Shown: piece by piece, positions 1-8,678 of the stretch
Layout of the letters: every line of letters begins with the position of its first letter
Numbering within the stretch: position 1 is the first letter of the stretch
Source of the DNA: Akkermansiaceae bacterium
Lineage (GTDB): Bacteria; Verrucomicrobiota; Verrucomicrobiia; Verrucomicrobiales; Akkermansiaceae
DNA length: 44,026 bases
NCBI GenBank assembly: GCA_947462535.1
Contig: CANHPN010000015.1
Coordinates: 1-44,026, forward strand
Direction of reading: 5' to 3'
Notes under the pieces: generated by a model
Databases searched by the model: none
Seen by the model: only the letters and a program-made list of their open reading frames with translations
What the model was told of the DNA's origin: nothing
Program-made: the position numbers and the translations under genes

Positions 1-3000
1 CGAGACGCAGTGGAAACCAAAACCGGCGTTTTCGGCTCTGCAGAAGACACCGGCACCGATCCAAATCTCGCGGACAGCGATGGCGACAGCCTGCCGGACG
101 GCATGGAAGTGCGTTTGGGAACCAATCCGACCAGCGCCGCCAGCAAGGTTAAGCGGCCCAACATCATCCTGATCAATTGCGACGATCTGGGTTATGGGGA
201 TATTGGCTGCTTTTGGCAGAATCAACGCACCGGAACCAACAAGTTCGCTACCCCGAATCTGGACGAGATGGCGGCTCAGGGAGCGATGATGACCCATCAC
301 TACGTGGGAGCGCCGATCTGCGCGCCATCGCGCGCCTCGCTGATGCAGGGACGGCATCAGGGGCATTCGGACATCCGCGACCGGATGTTTGATGTGGCTC
401 TGCCAAACAACCACTCGATCGCCAGCATTCTCAAGGCCTCGGGCTACCAGACCGTTCACGTCGGCAAAGCAGGCCTGACGGGGAGTTCAGGTGCAACCGG
501 CAATCCGCTGCCCGCAAATCCTCTGTTTCGCGGATTCAACCGCTTCTTTGGAATCCCCTTCCACACCTGGTGCCACGAACATTATCCTCGCAACGGCACC
601 ACCTCATACGGGTCCTTTATTTACGATGACAATCAAAAGATCACAGCTGCCTACCAGGATCTCTACAGTTCGGACGCATGGACGGGTTTCGCCAAGAAGA
701 CCATCATTGAGGAAACTACTTCCAATCCCAACCGACCTTTCTTTCTTTACGTCGCTTACGACACTCCCCACTTCATCGCCCAAGTTCCACCCACCCGGGA
801 TTATCCCGCAGGCAGAGGGCTTTCCGGTGGCATCCAATGGACCGGCGCACCATCCTACGTCAACACAGCGGTCAATGAAGCGGCCCGAATCGACAACACG
901 GCCAACATGCATCCCTCGGTGGATCCAACGTGGCCGGTCCTGCACCAGAAATACGTGACGATGATCCGTCGGCTCGACGACTCGGTGGCGGACATCCTGC
1001 AAACCTTGCGGGATCTCAACATCGCGGACAACACGCTGGTGATCTTCACCTCGGACAATGGTCCGGATTCCTCGGAACTTGATCCGCAGTTTTTCCAAAG
1101 CTACGCCGGATTCGAGGGCATGAAGCAATACATTTATGAAGGCGGCATCCGGGTTCCCACCATCGTCTGGTGGCCGGGAAAGATCCCCGCCAGCAACCAA
1201 CCGACCAACATCCGGCGCATCGCCAACCCCAGCGCCAACTACGACTGGCTGGCCACCTTCGCCGAAATGGCGCTGGCCCCGGTTCCGAGCTACACCGACG
1301 GGGCGTCTCTCCTGCCCGACCTGACCGGACAGGGCAGCCGCAACGCCAAGGATTATCTCTATTTTGAGTTCTGGACGGGTGGCTACGCAAACAATTGGCC
1401 GGATTGGCCGAACCATCGTAACGAAGCTCTCCACCAAATGCAGGCGATCCGCATCGGTGACTTCATGGGGGTGAGGACCAACATCGCGTTCGCCACGGAT
1501 CCGTTCCGGATTTACAACGTCGTGACGGATCCCAAGCAAGGGATCAATCTGGCGGCAAGCCGGCCGGACTTGCAGGATCGGATGAAGTATCTGTCCATTG
1601 CCGCACGGAGGCCCACTGAAGCTGCAACCGTGCCATCTGCAAACCGCCCTTATGACAACGCGCCGATTCCCGCGCAGTCAGCGAGACCCGTGCGCAACGG
1701 CCTGAAATGGAAAGCCTACGAAGGCTGCTGGCCGTGGCTGCCGGAATTCCGAAATCTGGCACCCGTCGCTTCCGGAAACGCGACGGGTCTCACCACCTCC
1801 GTCCTCACGCGCGGCAACGATGCGGGGGCCACATTCGAAGCTTACATTTCCGTGCCGACGACGGGAGCCTATACCTTCCAACTGGCCGCCAACTCGAACT
1901 GCAACCTGTGGATTGATGAAGCCCACGTGATCGACAACGATTACAATTTCACCACCACCAAATCAGCAACAAAGCTGATTTACCTCACCGCGGGCCTGCA
2001 TCCGATTCGCATCTACTACCGCCACCAGACCGGAACACCGCAGTTGCAACTGAATTGGTCGGGACCGGGGTTCTCGATGCAGCCCGTGCCCGCCACATCC
2101 TATTTCGTGGACGGCCAACCAACCGTGCTGCAGGCGGACACGCTGAGCACAACCCGGGAAACCCCGATTACGGTGAATGTGCTAGCCAACGACACCGCAC
2201 AAAATTCCCTCGCCCTTCAGAGTGTGGGCTCACCCCAAGTGGGAAGCGCCGACATCATCGATGGCAAGGCACGCTACACGCCGGCCCCGGGATATCTCGG
2301 ATTGGATCAATTTTCTTACTCCGTAAACGACGGGATCTCCCTGGTGAGTTCGTCAGTCTCCGCGATTGTACTCTTCGACAATGAAATCTGGCTGCCGCTG
2401 GACGAGGGGACGGGCACCAGCGTCAACGCCTACGGAGTCCCATCTCCCGTGACGGGCGGCCTCTCCGGGGCGGCGGACCCCGCCCAATCGTGGACAACCG
2501 GCAAACTCGGCAAGGCCCTCCGATTCGATGGAGTGGATGACCAGGTGGTTTTCCCCTCGCTTCCACTGCCGGCGGCAGGCTCGCTCCGCACTTTCTCCTG
2601 CTGGATCAAGACCTCCAACACCTCGCTTGACGAGAACCAGACGATCTTCACTTATGGCCCCGCATCGGGCGGGCAGCGTTTCACCGTCAGGCTGGCCGGG
2701 ACCTCCGCAGGATCACTGGTGGCCGCCGTGGAGATATCCACCGGCACCGCCGGGGGGGAGCTTCCCGGCACCGCCGTGGGAACCAAGGCCCTCAACGACG
2801 GGCTTTGGCACCATCTGACACTTGTCAATGCCGTCGCCGACATAGCCCAAACCAAAATCTACGTGGACGGCCAGCCGGACACTGTTTCCAGCAGCAATCC
2901 CGGAATACTCGACACCACATTGGGAGCAAGTGCCTGCCTCGGGGGCTCAGACCAATCCGCCGCGTGCAATTTCAATGGCTCTCTCGACGACGTGAGGATT

Positions 3001-3393
3001 TTCCCACGCGCTCTGAGCGGCAGCGAGGTCCAGGCATTGCGGAGCAACACCATTGCAACTGGAATCATGACCGGCACGCCGCCCAATGACTCAGATGGCG
3101 ATGGAATCCCTGATCCGGCCGAGGAAGTCGCCGGCACCAATCCGAATGATCCCGCATCATTCTTCAAAATTCAAAGTTCCAACTTCACCGGAAGCGGTAT
3201 TTCGCTGCAGTGGGCCGGTATGGCCGGCCGCAGTTACCGCGTAGAGGAAAGCACCAATCTCCAGGATTGGACATTGGTGCCCGGAGTCGCGCCCGTCGTG
3301 GTGACATCGGCCCAGCCTGCCGCCACCGTGACCATCCCCGCGAATGGCGCGAACAAGCGTTTCCTGCGAATCCAGGTGATGCAGACACCGTGA
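1..3393 (+). CDS. Large secreted sulfatase with PA14, cadherin-like, LamG and TSP3 repeats (5' end outside window)
   Basis: The reading frame is open to the first base, so the N-terminus and any signal peptide lie upstream; a GTG at position 10 is internal. Counting residues from that GTG, a calcium-binding TSP3-type repeat (SDGDSLPDG) comes first. A sulfatase domain follows from about 48 to 570, with metal ligands DD at 58-59 and the formylglycine motif CAPSR at Cys104. TSDNGPD and GMKQYIYEGGIRVP supply the second half of the active site. Next come a PA14 module, a cadherin-like module (VNVLANDT), a LamG/concanavalin-like domain, a second TSP3 repeat (SDGDGIPDP) and a beta-rich tail. The usual GKWHLG motif reads GKAGL (152-156), so the common His is absent. 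The likely role is desulfation of polysaccharide at or outside the cell surface. Sulfatase identity is firm; the substrate is unknown. Confidence 0.9.
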   Translation, partial: RDAVETKTGVFGSAEDTGTDPNLADSDGDSLPDGMEVRLGTNPTSAASKVKRPNIILINCDDLGYGDIGCFWQNQRTGTNKFATPNLDEMAAQGAMMTHHYVGAPICAPSRASLMQGRHQGHSDIRDRMFDVALPNNHSIASILKASGYQTVHVGKAGLTGSSGATGNPLPANPLFRGFNRFFGIPFHTWCHEHYPRNGTTSYGSFIYDDNQKITAAYQDLYSSDAWTGFAKKTIIEETTSNPNRPFFLYVAYDTPHFIAQVPPTRDYPAGRGLSGGIQWTGAPSYVNTAVNEAARIDNTANMHPSVDPTWPVLHQKYVTMIRRLDDSVADILQTLRDLNIADNTLVIFTSDNGPDSSELDPQFFQSYAGFEGMKQYIYEGGIRVPTIVWWPGKIPASNQPTNIRRIANPSANYDWLATFAEMALAPVPSYTDGASLLPDLTGQGSRNAKDYLYFEFWTGGYANNWPDWPNHRNEALHQMQAIRIGDFMGVRTNIAFATDPFRIYNVVTDPKQGINLAASRPDLQDRMKYLSIAARRPTEAATVPSANRPYDNAPIPAQSARPVRNGLKWKAYEGCWPWLPEFRNLAPVASGNATGLTTSVLTRGNDAGATFEAYISVPTTGAYTFQLAANSNCNLWIDEAHVIDNDYNFTTTKSATKLIYLTAGLHPIRIYYRHQTGTPQLQLNWSGPGFSMQPVPATSYFVDGQPTVLQADTLSTTRETPITVNVLANDTAQNSLALQSVGSPQVGSADIIDGKARYTPAPGYLGLDQFSYSVNDGISLVSSSVSAIVLFDNEIWLPLDEGTGTSVNAYGVPSPVTGGLSGAADPAQSWTTGKLGKALRFDGVDDQVVFPSLPLPAAGSLRTFSCWIKTSNTSLDENQTIFTYGPASGGQRFTVRLAGTSAGSLVAAVEISTGTAGGELPGTAVGTKALNDGLWHHLTLVNAVADIAQTKIYVDGQPDTVSSSNPGILDTTLGASACLGGSDQSAACNFNGSLDDVRIFPRALSGSEVQALRSNTIATGIMTGTPPNDSDGDGIPDPAEEVAGTNPNDPASFFKIQSSNFTGSGISLQWAGMAGRSYRVEESTNLQDWTLVPGVAPVVVTSAQPAATVTIPANGANKRFLRIQVMQTP

Positions 3394-3402
3394 GCGAACG
3401 GA

Positions 3403-3430
3403 CAGGGCGTGGCGGCCCTGCCGCGCCCTG
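3403..3430 (+). terminator. Hairpin after the sulfatase gene
   Basis: A 10-bp stem (CAGGGCGTGG / CCGCGCCCTG, one G-U pair) encloses an 8-base loop and starts 9 bases after the sulfatase stop. No U-tract follows, so it may be a factor-assisted terminator or a REP-like repeat rather than a classical intrinsic terminator. Confidence 0.4.
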
Positions 3431-3546
3431 ACTCCCTTCTTCCGCCGGAGGCTGATTCTACCTCTTCTCATTCGCATCACAACCGCAACCGCCATGCGGC
3501 GGACAAGTGGGCGGACCGCGGCGGGTCAGCCCTACCGTCTTTCAAC

Positions 3547-4329
3547 ATGAAGTTCTCCATCATCACCCCCAGTTTCAACCAAGGACGTTTTCTGCCGGAC
3601 TGTGTGGAAAGCGTTCTTTCGCAATCAGGCGTGGAGCTTGAGCACATCGTGACGGACGCGGGATCGACCGACGCCACTCTGGAAGTCATCGGATGCTATC
3701 CCGATCTCCAATGGACGAGCGAACCTGACAACGGCATGAGCGACGGGATCAACAAAGGATTCCTGAAGGCCACCGGAGACTGGGTGATGTGGTTGAACTG
3801 CGATGATTACCTACTGCCTGGGGCGTTGGCAAAAGTGGCTGCCTACATTGCCCAGCATCCGGAGGCCTATATCGTGCATGGCGACTGCATCTATGTGGCG
3901 GAGGACAAAAAACCGATCCGTAGAAAATATGACACCCCGGTGGATGAGTGGGATTTGTTGTTTGTGGGCTGCTGCATTCCATCCACCGCGACATTTTATC
4001 GTCGCGAAATCATCGAGTCCGGCCATTTGCTGGATGTGAGTTACCGGAACTGCATGGACTGGGAATATTACCTGCGCCTGACCCGTGTGGGCTATCATTT
4101 TGGATACATCCCGGAAGCCTTGGCCGGCTTCCGCTGGCATGAGGAAAGCACCACCCAGACCCACTGGCAGCGGATGATCGCTGAGGGGCTTCGCGCCCAA
4201 CGCGAGCACATCGCCTCGCGGGGACTGCCAGACCTGCTGAAGAATGCCATTGCGCTCAAGGCGCTGCGCAAGATCTTCCAGGTCCGTCGTGTGTTGAAGC
4301 GCGTGCTTGCCCATGGGCGGATTTCGTAG
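3547..4329 (+). CDS. Family 2 glycosyltransferase
   Basis: A 260-residue GT-A fold glycosyltransferase, probably transferring a sugar from a nucleotide-sugar donor during capsule, exopolysaccharide or O-chain assembly on the cytoplasmic face. The N-terminus starts directly with the nucleotide-binding strand ITPSFNQGRFL, followed by DAGSTDAT and the metal-binding NCDD in WVMWLNCDDY. The ATG at 3547 is chosen because the reading frame upstream of it encodes low-complexity sequence that does not match the family. It is paralogous to the GT2 gene at 14371: the order EPDxGMSDxINKGF then GDWVMWLN is shared. Donor and acceptor cannot be predicted. No signal peptide or membrane segment is seen. Confidence 0.88.
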   Translation: MKFSIITPSFNQGRFLPDCVESVLSQSGVELEHIVTDAGSTDATLEVIGCYPDLQWTSEPDNGMSDGINKGFLKATGDWVMWLNCDDYLLPGALAKVAAYIAQHPEAYIVHGDCIYVAEDKKPIRRKYDTPVDEWDLLFVGCCIPSTATFYRREIIESGHLLDVSYRNCMDWEYYLRLTRVGYHFGYIPEALAGFRWHEESTTQTHWQRMIAEGLRAQREHIASRGLPDLLKNAIALKALRKIFQVRRVLKRVLAHGRIS

Positions 4330-4358
4330 AATGACGATTCGCCTGGCACATGGCCTCA

Positions 4359-4487
4359 GGTGGCGCGCTACCGCCCGGAGTCCAGTCCACGAAAGGAGAA
4401 AAGCGCTCCACTGACGACATCCAGACTCTTCTCCGGCTGTTATTTCTCATCCCTTTGCCATGCTGCGCCAATAGTGCAACGCCATCC
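4359..4487 (+). repeat. About 130-bp MITE/REP-like element, copy 1
   Basis: It begins GGTGGCGCGCTACCGCC and ends TAGTGCAACGCCATCC, whose reverse complement resembles the left end, so the ends are imperfect inverted repeats. A 130-bp relative with the same left end lies at 7160-7289. The interior is only loosely similar. It fills most of the gap between two glycosyltransferase genes. Confidence 0.5.
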
Positions 4488-4498
4488 TATCCCCTTAA

Positions 4499-7075
4499 AT
4501 GCGCATCCCCATCGTCATCTTCGCGCAGGCACCGCCGCCCGAACACGGGCAGAGCCGCATGGTCCTGCTGGCACTGAAAATCCTCCGGGCCCAACCGGAA
4601 ACCTTCGAGGTCTATCACGTCAACGCCCGGTTTTCCGAATCGCTGGAGGATATCGGTGAGAGTTCGCTGCGCAAGGGTGTCCTGATCGCCCGCTACCTCG
4701 CCCAGGCGGTCGGCCTGCGTTTCCGTGTGACGCAGCCATTGCTTTACTACGTCCCCGGCCCGGTGAAGTGGAGCGCGGTGCTTCGGGACTGGGTGCTCCT
4801 TGCCGTGCTGCGACTGTTCTATCCAAGGGTGGTCTTCCACTGGCACGCCATCGGCCAGGGCGAATGGGCGCATGGCTCGGAACGCCTGAGACTGGAAGGC
4901 CCCGGCTGGATGGACCGCTTGGCGCGTAAAATCAGCGCGAAGGTTCTCGATCAGCCATACGCATCCATTGCGGTATCCGCCACCTCGAAAAAGGATTCGG
5001 TGGCGATTTGCTCGCGGCGGGCGCTGACGGTTTGCAATGGAATAGAGGATCCATGCCCGGACTACGAAACGAGCCTGATGCCGGCGCGAGCGGCGGCAAG
5101 CCGGGAGTTCGCCGAATCCGCAAGTCCCTGTTTCCGCATCCTGTTCATCTCCCACGGCACGGTGGAAAAAGGCCTGCTCGATGCGCTCGATGCCCTGTGC
5201 CTTCTCATGAAGGCCACCGATCCGCAATGGCGCTTCGAAGTCACCTTTGCCGGCGGCTTGAGCGAAATCCTCGAAATCCGATTCGAGCGGGACCTCGAAA
5301 ACCTGAAACAGATCGCCGGCCGGCGGCTGGCCGTTCATGTGGAAGGATACGTCAGCGGTCAGGAAAAGCAGCGTTGTTACCGGGAACACGACATCCTGCT
5401 GGCTCCCAGCCGTTGGGAAAGCTTCGGCCTGACCGTGCTGGAGGCCATGGCCTATGGCATGCGGATCGTCGCCGCCGCCTCGGACGGCGTCAAAGGAGTC
5501 CTGCCCGAGGGTTATCCCTATCTCGCCCCTGTGGCGAACCCGTCCCAACTCGCCGGGAAGTTACACGAATGCTGCGCGGCCATCGTCAATCAGCCGACCT
5601 CGCAGGAGCCGGGTGAACTGCGCGAACGGTTTCTCGCGCTCTATCAAATCAAGGATTTCTCGGGAAATCTCGTTCGGGCGCTTTCGGATCTTGGCGGCGA
5701 GTTGGCAAGCTCTTCATCCACATCTATCAAGGCATCACCCCCGGAGGATGACGACAAGAGTGTCGTCACTCCTTATCGAGCCCCCTCCCCCATTGGCGTC
5801 CATTCGCGTCCATTCGCGGTTGAACCGTCTCCCTCTTCACCATCCAACATTCAAAATCCAGAATCCAAAATCCCATCTCCCTCCTCCGTGTCCCTTGGCG
5901 GCCTTTGCGACTTGGCGGTTCAATCCTCTTCCACATCCAAAATCCAAAATTCAAAATCCAAAATCTCCCTCACCGCCTATCTCGCGGACCAGAACCCGGG
6001 CCACGACCGGAGTTTCGGCATCTCGCGGATGTCGCAGGTGGTGCTCGAAGCCCTGCAAGCGGGAGGCCGGGTGGAAATCGAGACAATCGCCTCCAAGACC
6101 TCGCAGCAGGCACCCGCCGGGGTGGCGTCCGCCCGCATCCTGCCCTGGGGGACGCGGCGGAAATGGATGCGGTTTTTAACCGATCACTTGCACCCGCTGG
6201 TTCTCCAGCGCGCCTCGCTGCCGGACGCCTACTATTTCCCGAAAGGCTACCTGCCCTTTTTGATTGGTATTTGCAGCCCATCGGTGGTGACCATTCACGA
6301 CACCATCATCCAGTACGACGCGGACCACTACCCCCGCTGGCGGAAACGCCGCGAATATGCCTATTGGTCGCTGATGCTGAAGCACACACTGCGGCAGGCC
6401 GACCGGATTCTAACCGTCTCGGAGTCCTCCAAGCGGCAGATCCAGAAATTCATGGAACGCCACAGGATTCCCCGCAACGGGATCACCGTCACCTACGAGC
6501 CGTGTCTGTATGAACGAATCCCCCAGCCCGCCGCGCCCCCGAAGGAGAACTCGGTGATCCACCTCGCGTCGTGCGAGCCACACAAACGCACCGCCCACCT
6601 GATCCGCTGGTGGCACGAGGCGGAGTCGCAGGGGCGGAACCTGCCGATGCTGCACCTGATAGGAACCGTGCCGCCGGAAGTAGAGTCGTTGCTGGCAAGC
6701 TCGCACAGCATCGTGAAGAGCCCGTTCCTGGAGGAAGCAGCGCTGCAAGCGGCCTATCGCTCGGCACGCGCGCTGGTCCTGCCGTCAGAAATCGAAGGCT
6801 TCGGCCTGCCGGCGCTGGAGGCCTACTATCTCGGGACGCCGGTGTGTTTCGTGCGTGGGACCTCGGTGGAGGAAATCCTCGGCGTGGCCACGGCCAAGGG
6901 CGGGTTTTCGCTGGAAAGCGCCAGCTCGCTGTGGCGCGCGCTCGACGAGGTGATGGCGATGCCCGCGGAGGAAGTCCGCGAGTGCGGGCTGAAACTGCGA
7001 GATACCTATGCGGCGGAAAAAGTGGCGGCGAGGATGCTCGCGGTTTTTGACGAGGTGAAAAACCGAGAAGGTTGA
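4499..7075 (+). CDS. Fused tandem GT4-type glycosyltransferase
   Basis: An 858-residue protein holding two separate GT-B glycosyltransferases. The first half (about 1-403) carries the GT4 donor-binding signature ESFGLTVLE within PSRWESFGLTVLEAMAYGM. The second half (about 492-858) carries EGFGLPALE within PSEIEGFGLPALEAYYLG and begins with LADQNPGHDRSFGISRM. The joining segment (about 404-491) is low-complexity Ser/Pro/Lys sequence encoded by dispersed intergenic repeats (5795-5966) that lack stops in this frame. The protein may be a true fusion, or two genes whose spacer lost its stops. GTG 5888 or TTG 5912 could start the second half separately. The role is presumably successive sugar additions to a surface glycan. 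Confidence 0.85.
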   Translation: MRIPIVIFAQAPPPEHGQSRMVLLALKILRAQPETFEVYHVNARFSESLEDIGESSLRKGVLIARYLAQAVGLRFRVTQPLLYYVPGPVKWSAVLRDWVLLAVLRLFYPRVVFHWHAIGQGEWAHGSERLRLEGPGWMDRLARKISAKVLDQPYASIAVSATSKKDSVAICSRRALTVCNGIEDPCPDYETSLMPARAAASREFAESASPCFRILFISHGTVEKGLLDALDALCLLMKATDPQWRFEVTFAGGLSEILEIRFERDLENLKQIAGRRLAVHVEGYVSGQEKQRCYREHDILLAPSRWESFGLTVLEAMAYGMRIVAAASDGVKGVLPEGYPYLAPVANPSQLAGKLHECCAAIVNQPTSQEPGELRERFLALYQIKDFSGNLVRALSDLGGELASSSSTSIKASPPEDDDKSVVTPYRAPSPIGVHSRPFAVEPSPSSPSNIQNPESKIPSPSSVSLGGLCDLAVQSSSTSKIQNSKSKISLTAYLADQNPGHDRSFGISRMSQVVLEALQAGGRVEIETIASKTSQQAPAGVASARILPWGTRRKWMRFLTDHLHPLVLQRASLPDAYYFPKGYLPFLIGICSPSVVTIHDTIIQYDADHYPRWRKRREYAYWSLMLKHTLRQADRILTVSESSKRQIQKFMERHRIPRNGITVTYEPCLYERIPQPAAPPKENSVIHLASCEPHKRTAHLIRWWHEAESQGRNLPMLHLIGTVPPEVESLLASSHSIVKSPFLEEAALQAAYRSARALVLPSEIEGFGLPALEAYYLGTPVCFVRGTSVEEILGVATAKGGFSLESASSLWRALDEVMAMPAEEVRECGLKLRDTYAAEKVAARMLAVFDEVKNREG
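5795..5966 (+). repeat. Composite dispersed repeat inside the glycosyltransferase gene
   Basis: Three intergenic-type modules occur in series: the doubled GCGTCCATTC unit near 5796-5820; AT-rich units of the type ATCCAAAATTCAAAATCC (about 5850-5875 and 5935-5966); and a module CCTTGGCGGCCTTTGCGACT (5893-5912) continuing into a TTCAATCCTCTTCCAC-like end. The same heptamer-plus-TTGGCG order recurs in non-coding DNA at 8281-8390, and the TTGGCG module again at 8469-8515. Here it is translated as a linker. Confidence 0.7.
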
Positions 7076-7108
7076 ATTTCCGATGTTGGATTTTGAATGA
7101 TCTGGGAA

Positions 7109-7124
7109 AGGTGCAGCGCCACCT
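7109..7124. repeat. Imperfect palindrome AGGTGCAGCGCCACCT
   Basis: This 16-base near-palindrome matches the terminal sequence of the 130-bp element that starts about 35 bases downstream. It may be a solitary end of the same family. It lies between the fused glycosyltransferase gene and the MNT/HEPN pair. Confidence 0.45.
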
Positions 7125-7159
7125 CTAAGCTCCACTTTCCCACTTCTTTGTCTTTTCCA

Positions 7160-7289
7160 GGTGGCGCGCTACCGCCGGGAGCGCAGGCCAAAGGGTGGCG
7201 AAAAAAGTGCCCGGGCGAAGACTTCGCGGCTTTTCCCGGACTTCCCTTTCTCAGCACTTTGACTGCTGCCCCGGCGGTGCAGCGCCACC
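7160..7289 (+). repeat. About 130-bp MITE/REP-like element, copy 2
   Basis: The left end is GGTGGCGCGCTACCGCC and the right end GGCGGTGCAGCGCCACC; reversed and complemented, the right end matches the left at about 14 of 17 positions. Its right-hand 36 bases (7254-7289, starting GCACTTTGACTGCTGCCCC) recur exactly at 8158-8193. It sits just upstream of the MNT/HEPN toxin-antitoxin pair and encodes no protein of its own. Confidence 0.6.
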
Positions 7290-7366
7290 ACTTGCCACCC
7301 CTTCGCATCTGCCTGCCTTGAGGGCTGGCTTTACTCTCCGGCAGCTCCATGCCAGGATACACACCC

Positions 7367-7654
7367 ATGAGACTGACTCCCCACCAAAAAACCGCCATTC
7401 TGGCTGCGGTCGGCAAGCAGGATCCTGAAGCGCGGATCATTCTGTTTGGTTCACGTGCCGATGATCATGCAAAGGGCGGAGACATCGACCTTTTGATCGT
7501 CTCCGACGTGATCGGGCTGCACCAGGAATGGGAGATTCGCAGGGATATCTTGGACGAGATCGGCTGGCAGAAACTGGACCTCATCGTGCGCCGCAGGAAC
7601 CAACTGGACTCTCCCATCGCCAGCGTTGCCATGGAAACCGGAATCCCGCTATGA
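7367..7654 (+). CDS. Minimal nucleotidyltransferase (MNT), probable antitoxin of MNT/HEPN pair
   Basis: A 95-residue MNT-fold protein. The nucleotidyltransferase motif is clear: GS at 28-29 and DID at 39-41 in FGSRADDHAKGGDIDLLIV. In characterised MntA/HepT systems the MNT protein neutralises the HEPN RNase by adding AMP to a Tyr next to its active site, and the same is inferred here. ATG 7367 is preferred because AGGA (7353-7356) lies about 10 bases upstream; ATG 7349, in the same frame, would add six residues. Its stop overlaps the ATG of the HEPN gene by four bases (ATGA), which implies translational coupling. Confidence 0.82.
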   Translation: MRLTPHQKTAILAAVGKQDPEARIILFGSRADDHAKGGDIDLLIVSDVIGLHQEWEIRRDILDEIGWQKLDLIVRRRNQLDSPIASVAMETGIPL

Positions 7655-8106
7655 ACCCGCAAACCCAGGCGGCCTATCTGGCCGAGAGCCTCGCTGAACT
7701 GGACCGGGCGCTCAGCCATCTCGTGTATTCCGCAAATGCCTGTGCGGATCTTCCGCCCGATGAGCCAACCCCCAACGAAGAGGTCTTGGCACGGATTGAG
7801 GCATTCACCAGTCGTTTCGCCCGGGTCGTCGACCTCATGAGTAAGCGCGTCCTTCGCGCCATGGACCGGTTCGAGATGTACGAGGCGGGAACCTTGCTCG
7901 ATGTCGCAAACCGTGCCGAAAAGCGCGGAGTGATCGAGTCGGTGGACTGGTTGCGAGAGTTGAAGGACACCCGCAATCGGATTTCCCATGATTACGCCGG
8001 AGACCGTCTTCCCGAGATTCTGGCCTATTGCCGTGAGGAACTTCCCAGTCTGCTGGCGACCTGCAAACGCATCAAGGAGTATGGTGACGCCCTGCTTGCC
8101 AGGTAG
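7651..8106 (+). CDS. HEPN-domain protein, probable HepT-like RNase toxin
   Basis: A 151-residue, mostly helical protein. The HEPN ribonuclease motif R-x4-H is present as Arg108-NRIS-His113, and Tyr115 completes the RxxxxHxY form that partner MNT proteins modify in known HepT systems. Its start overlaps the stop of the upstream MNT gene (ATGA). A GGGGC-CTC-GCCCC hairpin (8113-8125) follows directly and may end the transcript. The family is known as RNase toxins; activity here is inferred. The pair lies between dispersed repeats within a glycosyltransferase island, typical of an acquired accessory module. Confidence 0.8.
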   Translation: MNPQTQAAYLAESLAELDRALSHLVYSANACADLPPDEPTPNEEVLARIEAFTSRFARVVDLMSKRVLRAMDRFEMYEAGTLLDVANRAEKRGVIESVDWLRELKDTRNRISHDYAGDRLPEILAYCREELPSLLATCKRIKEYGDALLAR

Positions 8107-8678
8107 AGCCGTGGGGCCTCGCCCCGCCAACTTTGCTCGTCCTGGCAGTCTATCCCGGCACTTTGACTGCTGCCCCGGCGGTGCAGCGCCACCTTTCCGC
8201 CCCTTCGACTTTTAGGCTTTCGCGGTTCAAATCTCTTCTTCTCCCACATTGATCCCCGCGGGCAAGACGCCCAAAATCTGAATCCAGAATCCAGAATCCA
8301 GAATCCAGAATCCAGAGTCCAGAGTCCAGAGTCCCGGCTCTGCGTCCCTTGGCGACCTTTGCGCCTTGGCTGTTCAATCCTCTTTCCACCCGCACCGTCA
8401 CCCGGCGGGAAAGTGGGTTCGGCGAGCCGCCGGTCCCTACCTTTTTTAAACCCGTCGTCCCCGCTCCGCGTCTCTTGGCGACCTTTGCGCCTTGCGGTTC
8501 AAACCTCTTTCCACCCACACCGCCATCCGGCGGATTGACTCGAAGCCGCCCCATGGCCTCTCGCCCTGCGGGCACGTCGCGTTGGCTCCTGTCCAAACTG
8601 CCACAAACCGGCATGGTCGGAACGCAGTGGGGACGAAATCCATTCGACGGGCAGTCATCAGAGTGCGCACATTTATGT
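8107..8678. repeat. Repeat-rich intergenic stretch, no gene
   Basis: I see no gene in these 572 bases. They hold a GC hairpin (8113-8125); the 36-base repeat shared with 7254-7289 (8158-8193); a tandem heptamer array of five AATCCAG and two AGTCCAG units (8281-8329); and two copies of a module reading CTTGGCGACCTTTGCGCCTT, each followed by TTCAA-CCTCTTTCCACC (8344-8390 and 8469-8515). Each module is followed by a short CCGGCGG palindrome-like tail. The stretch separates two toxin-antitoxin pairs. Confidence 0.75.

Noticed and set aside
604-1539. A 311-codon open frame on the minus strand
   Set aside because: It lies wholly inside the sulfatase gene and has the Arg/Val/Gly-rich, motif-free look of an antisense frame in GC-rich DNA.
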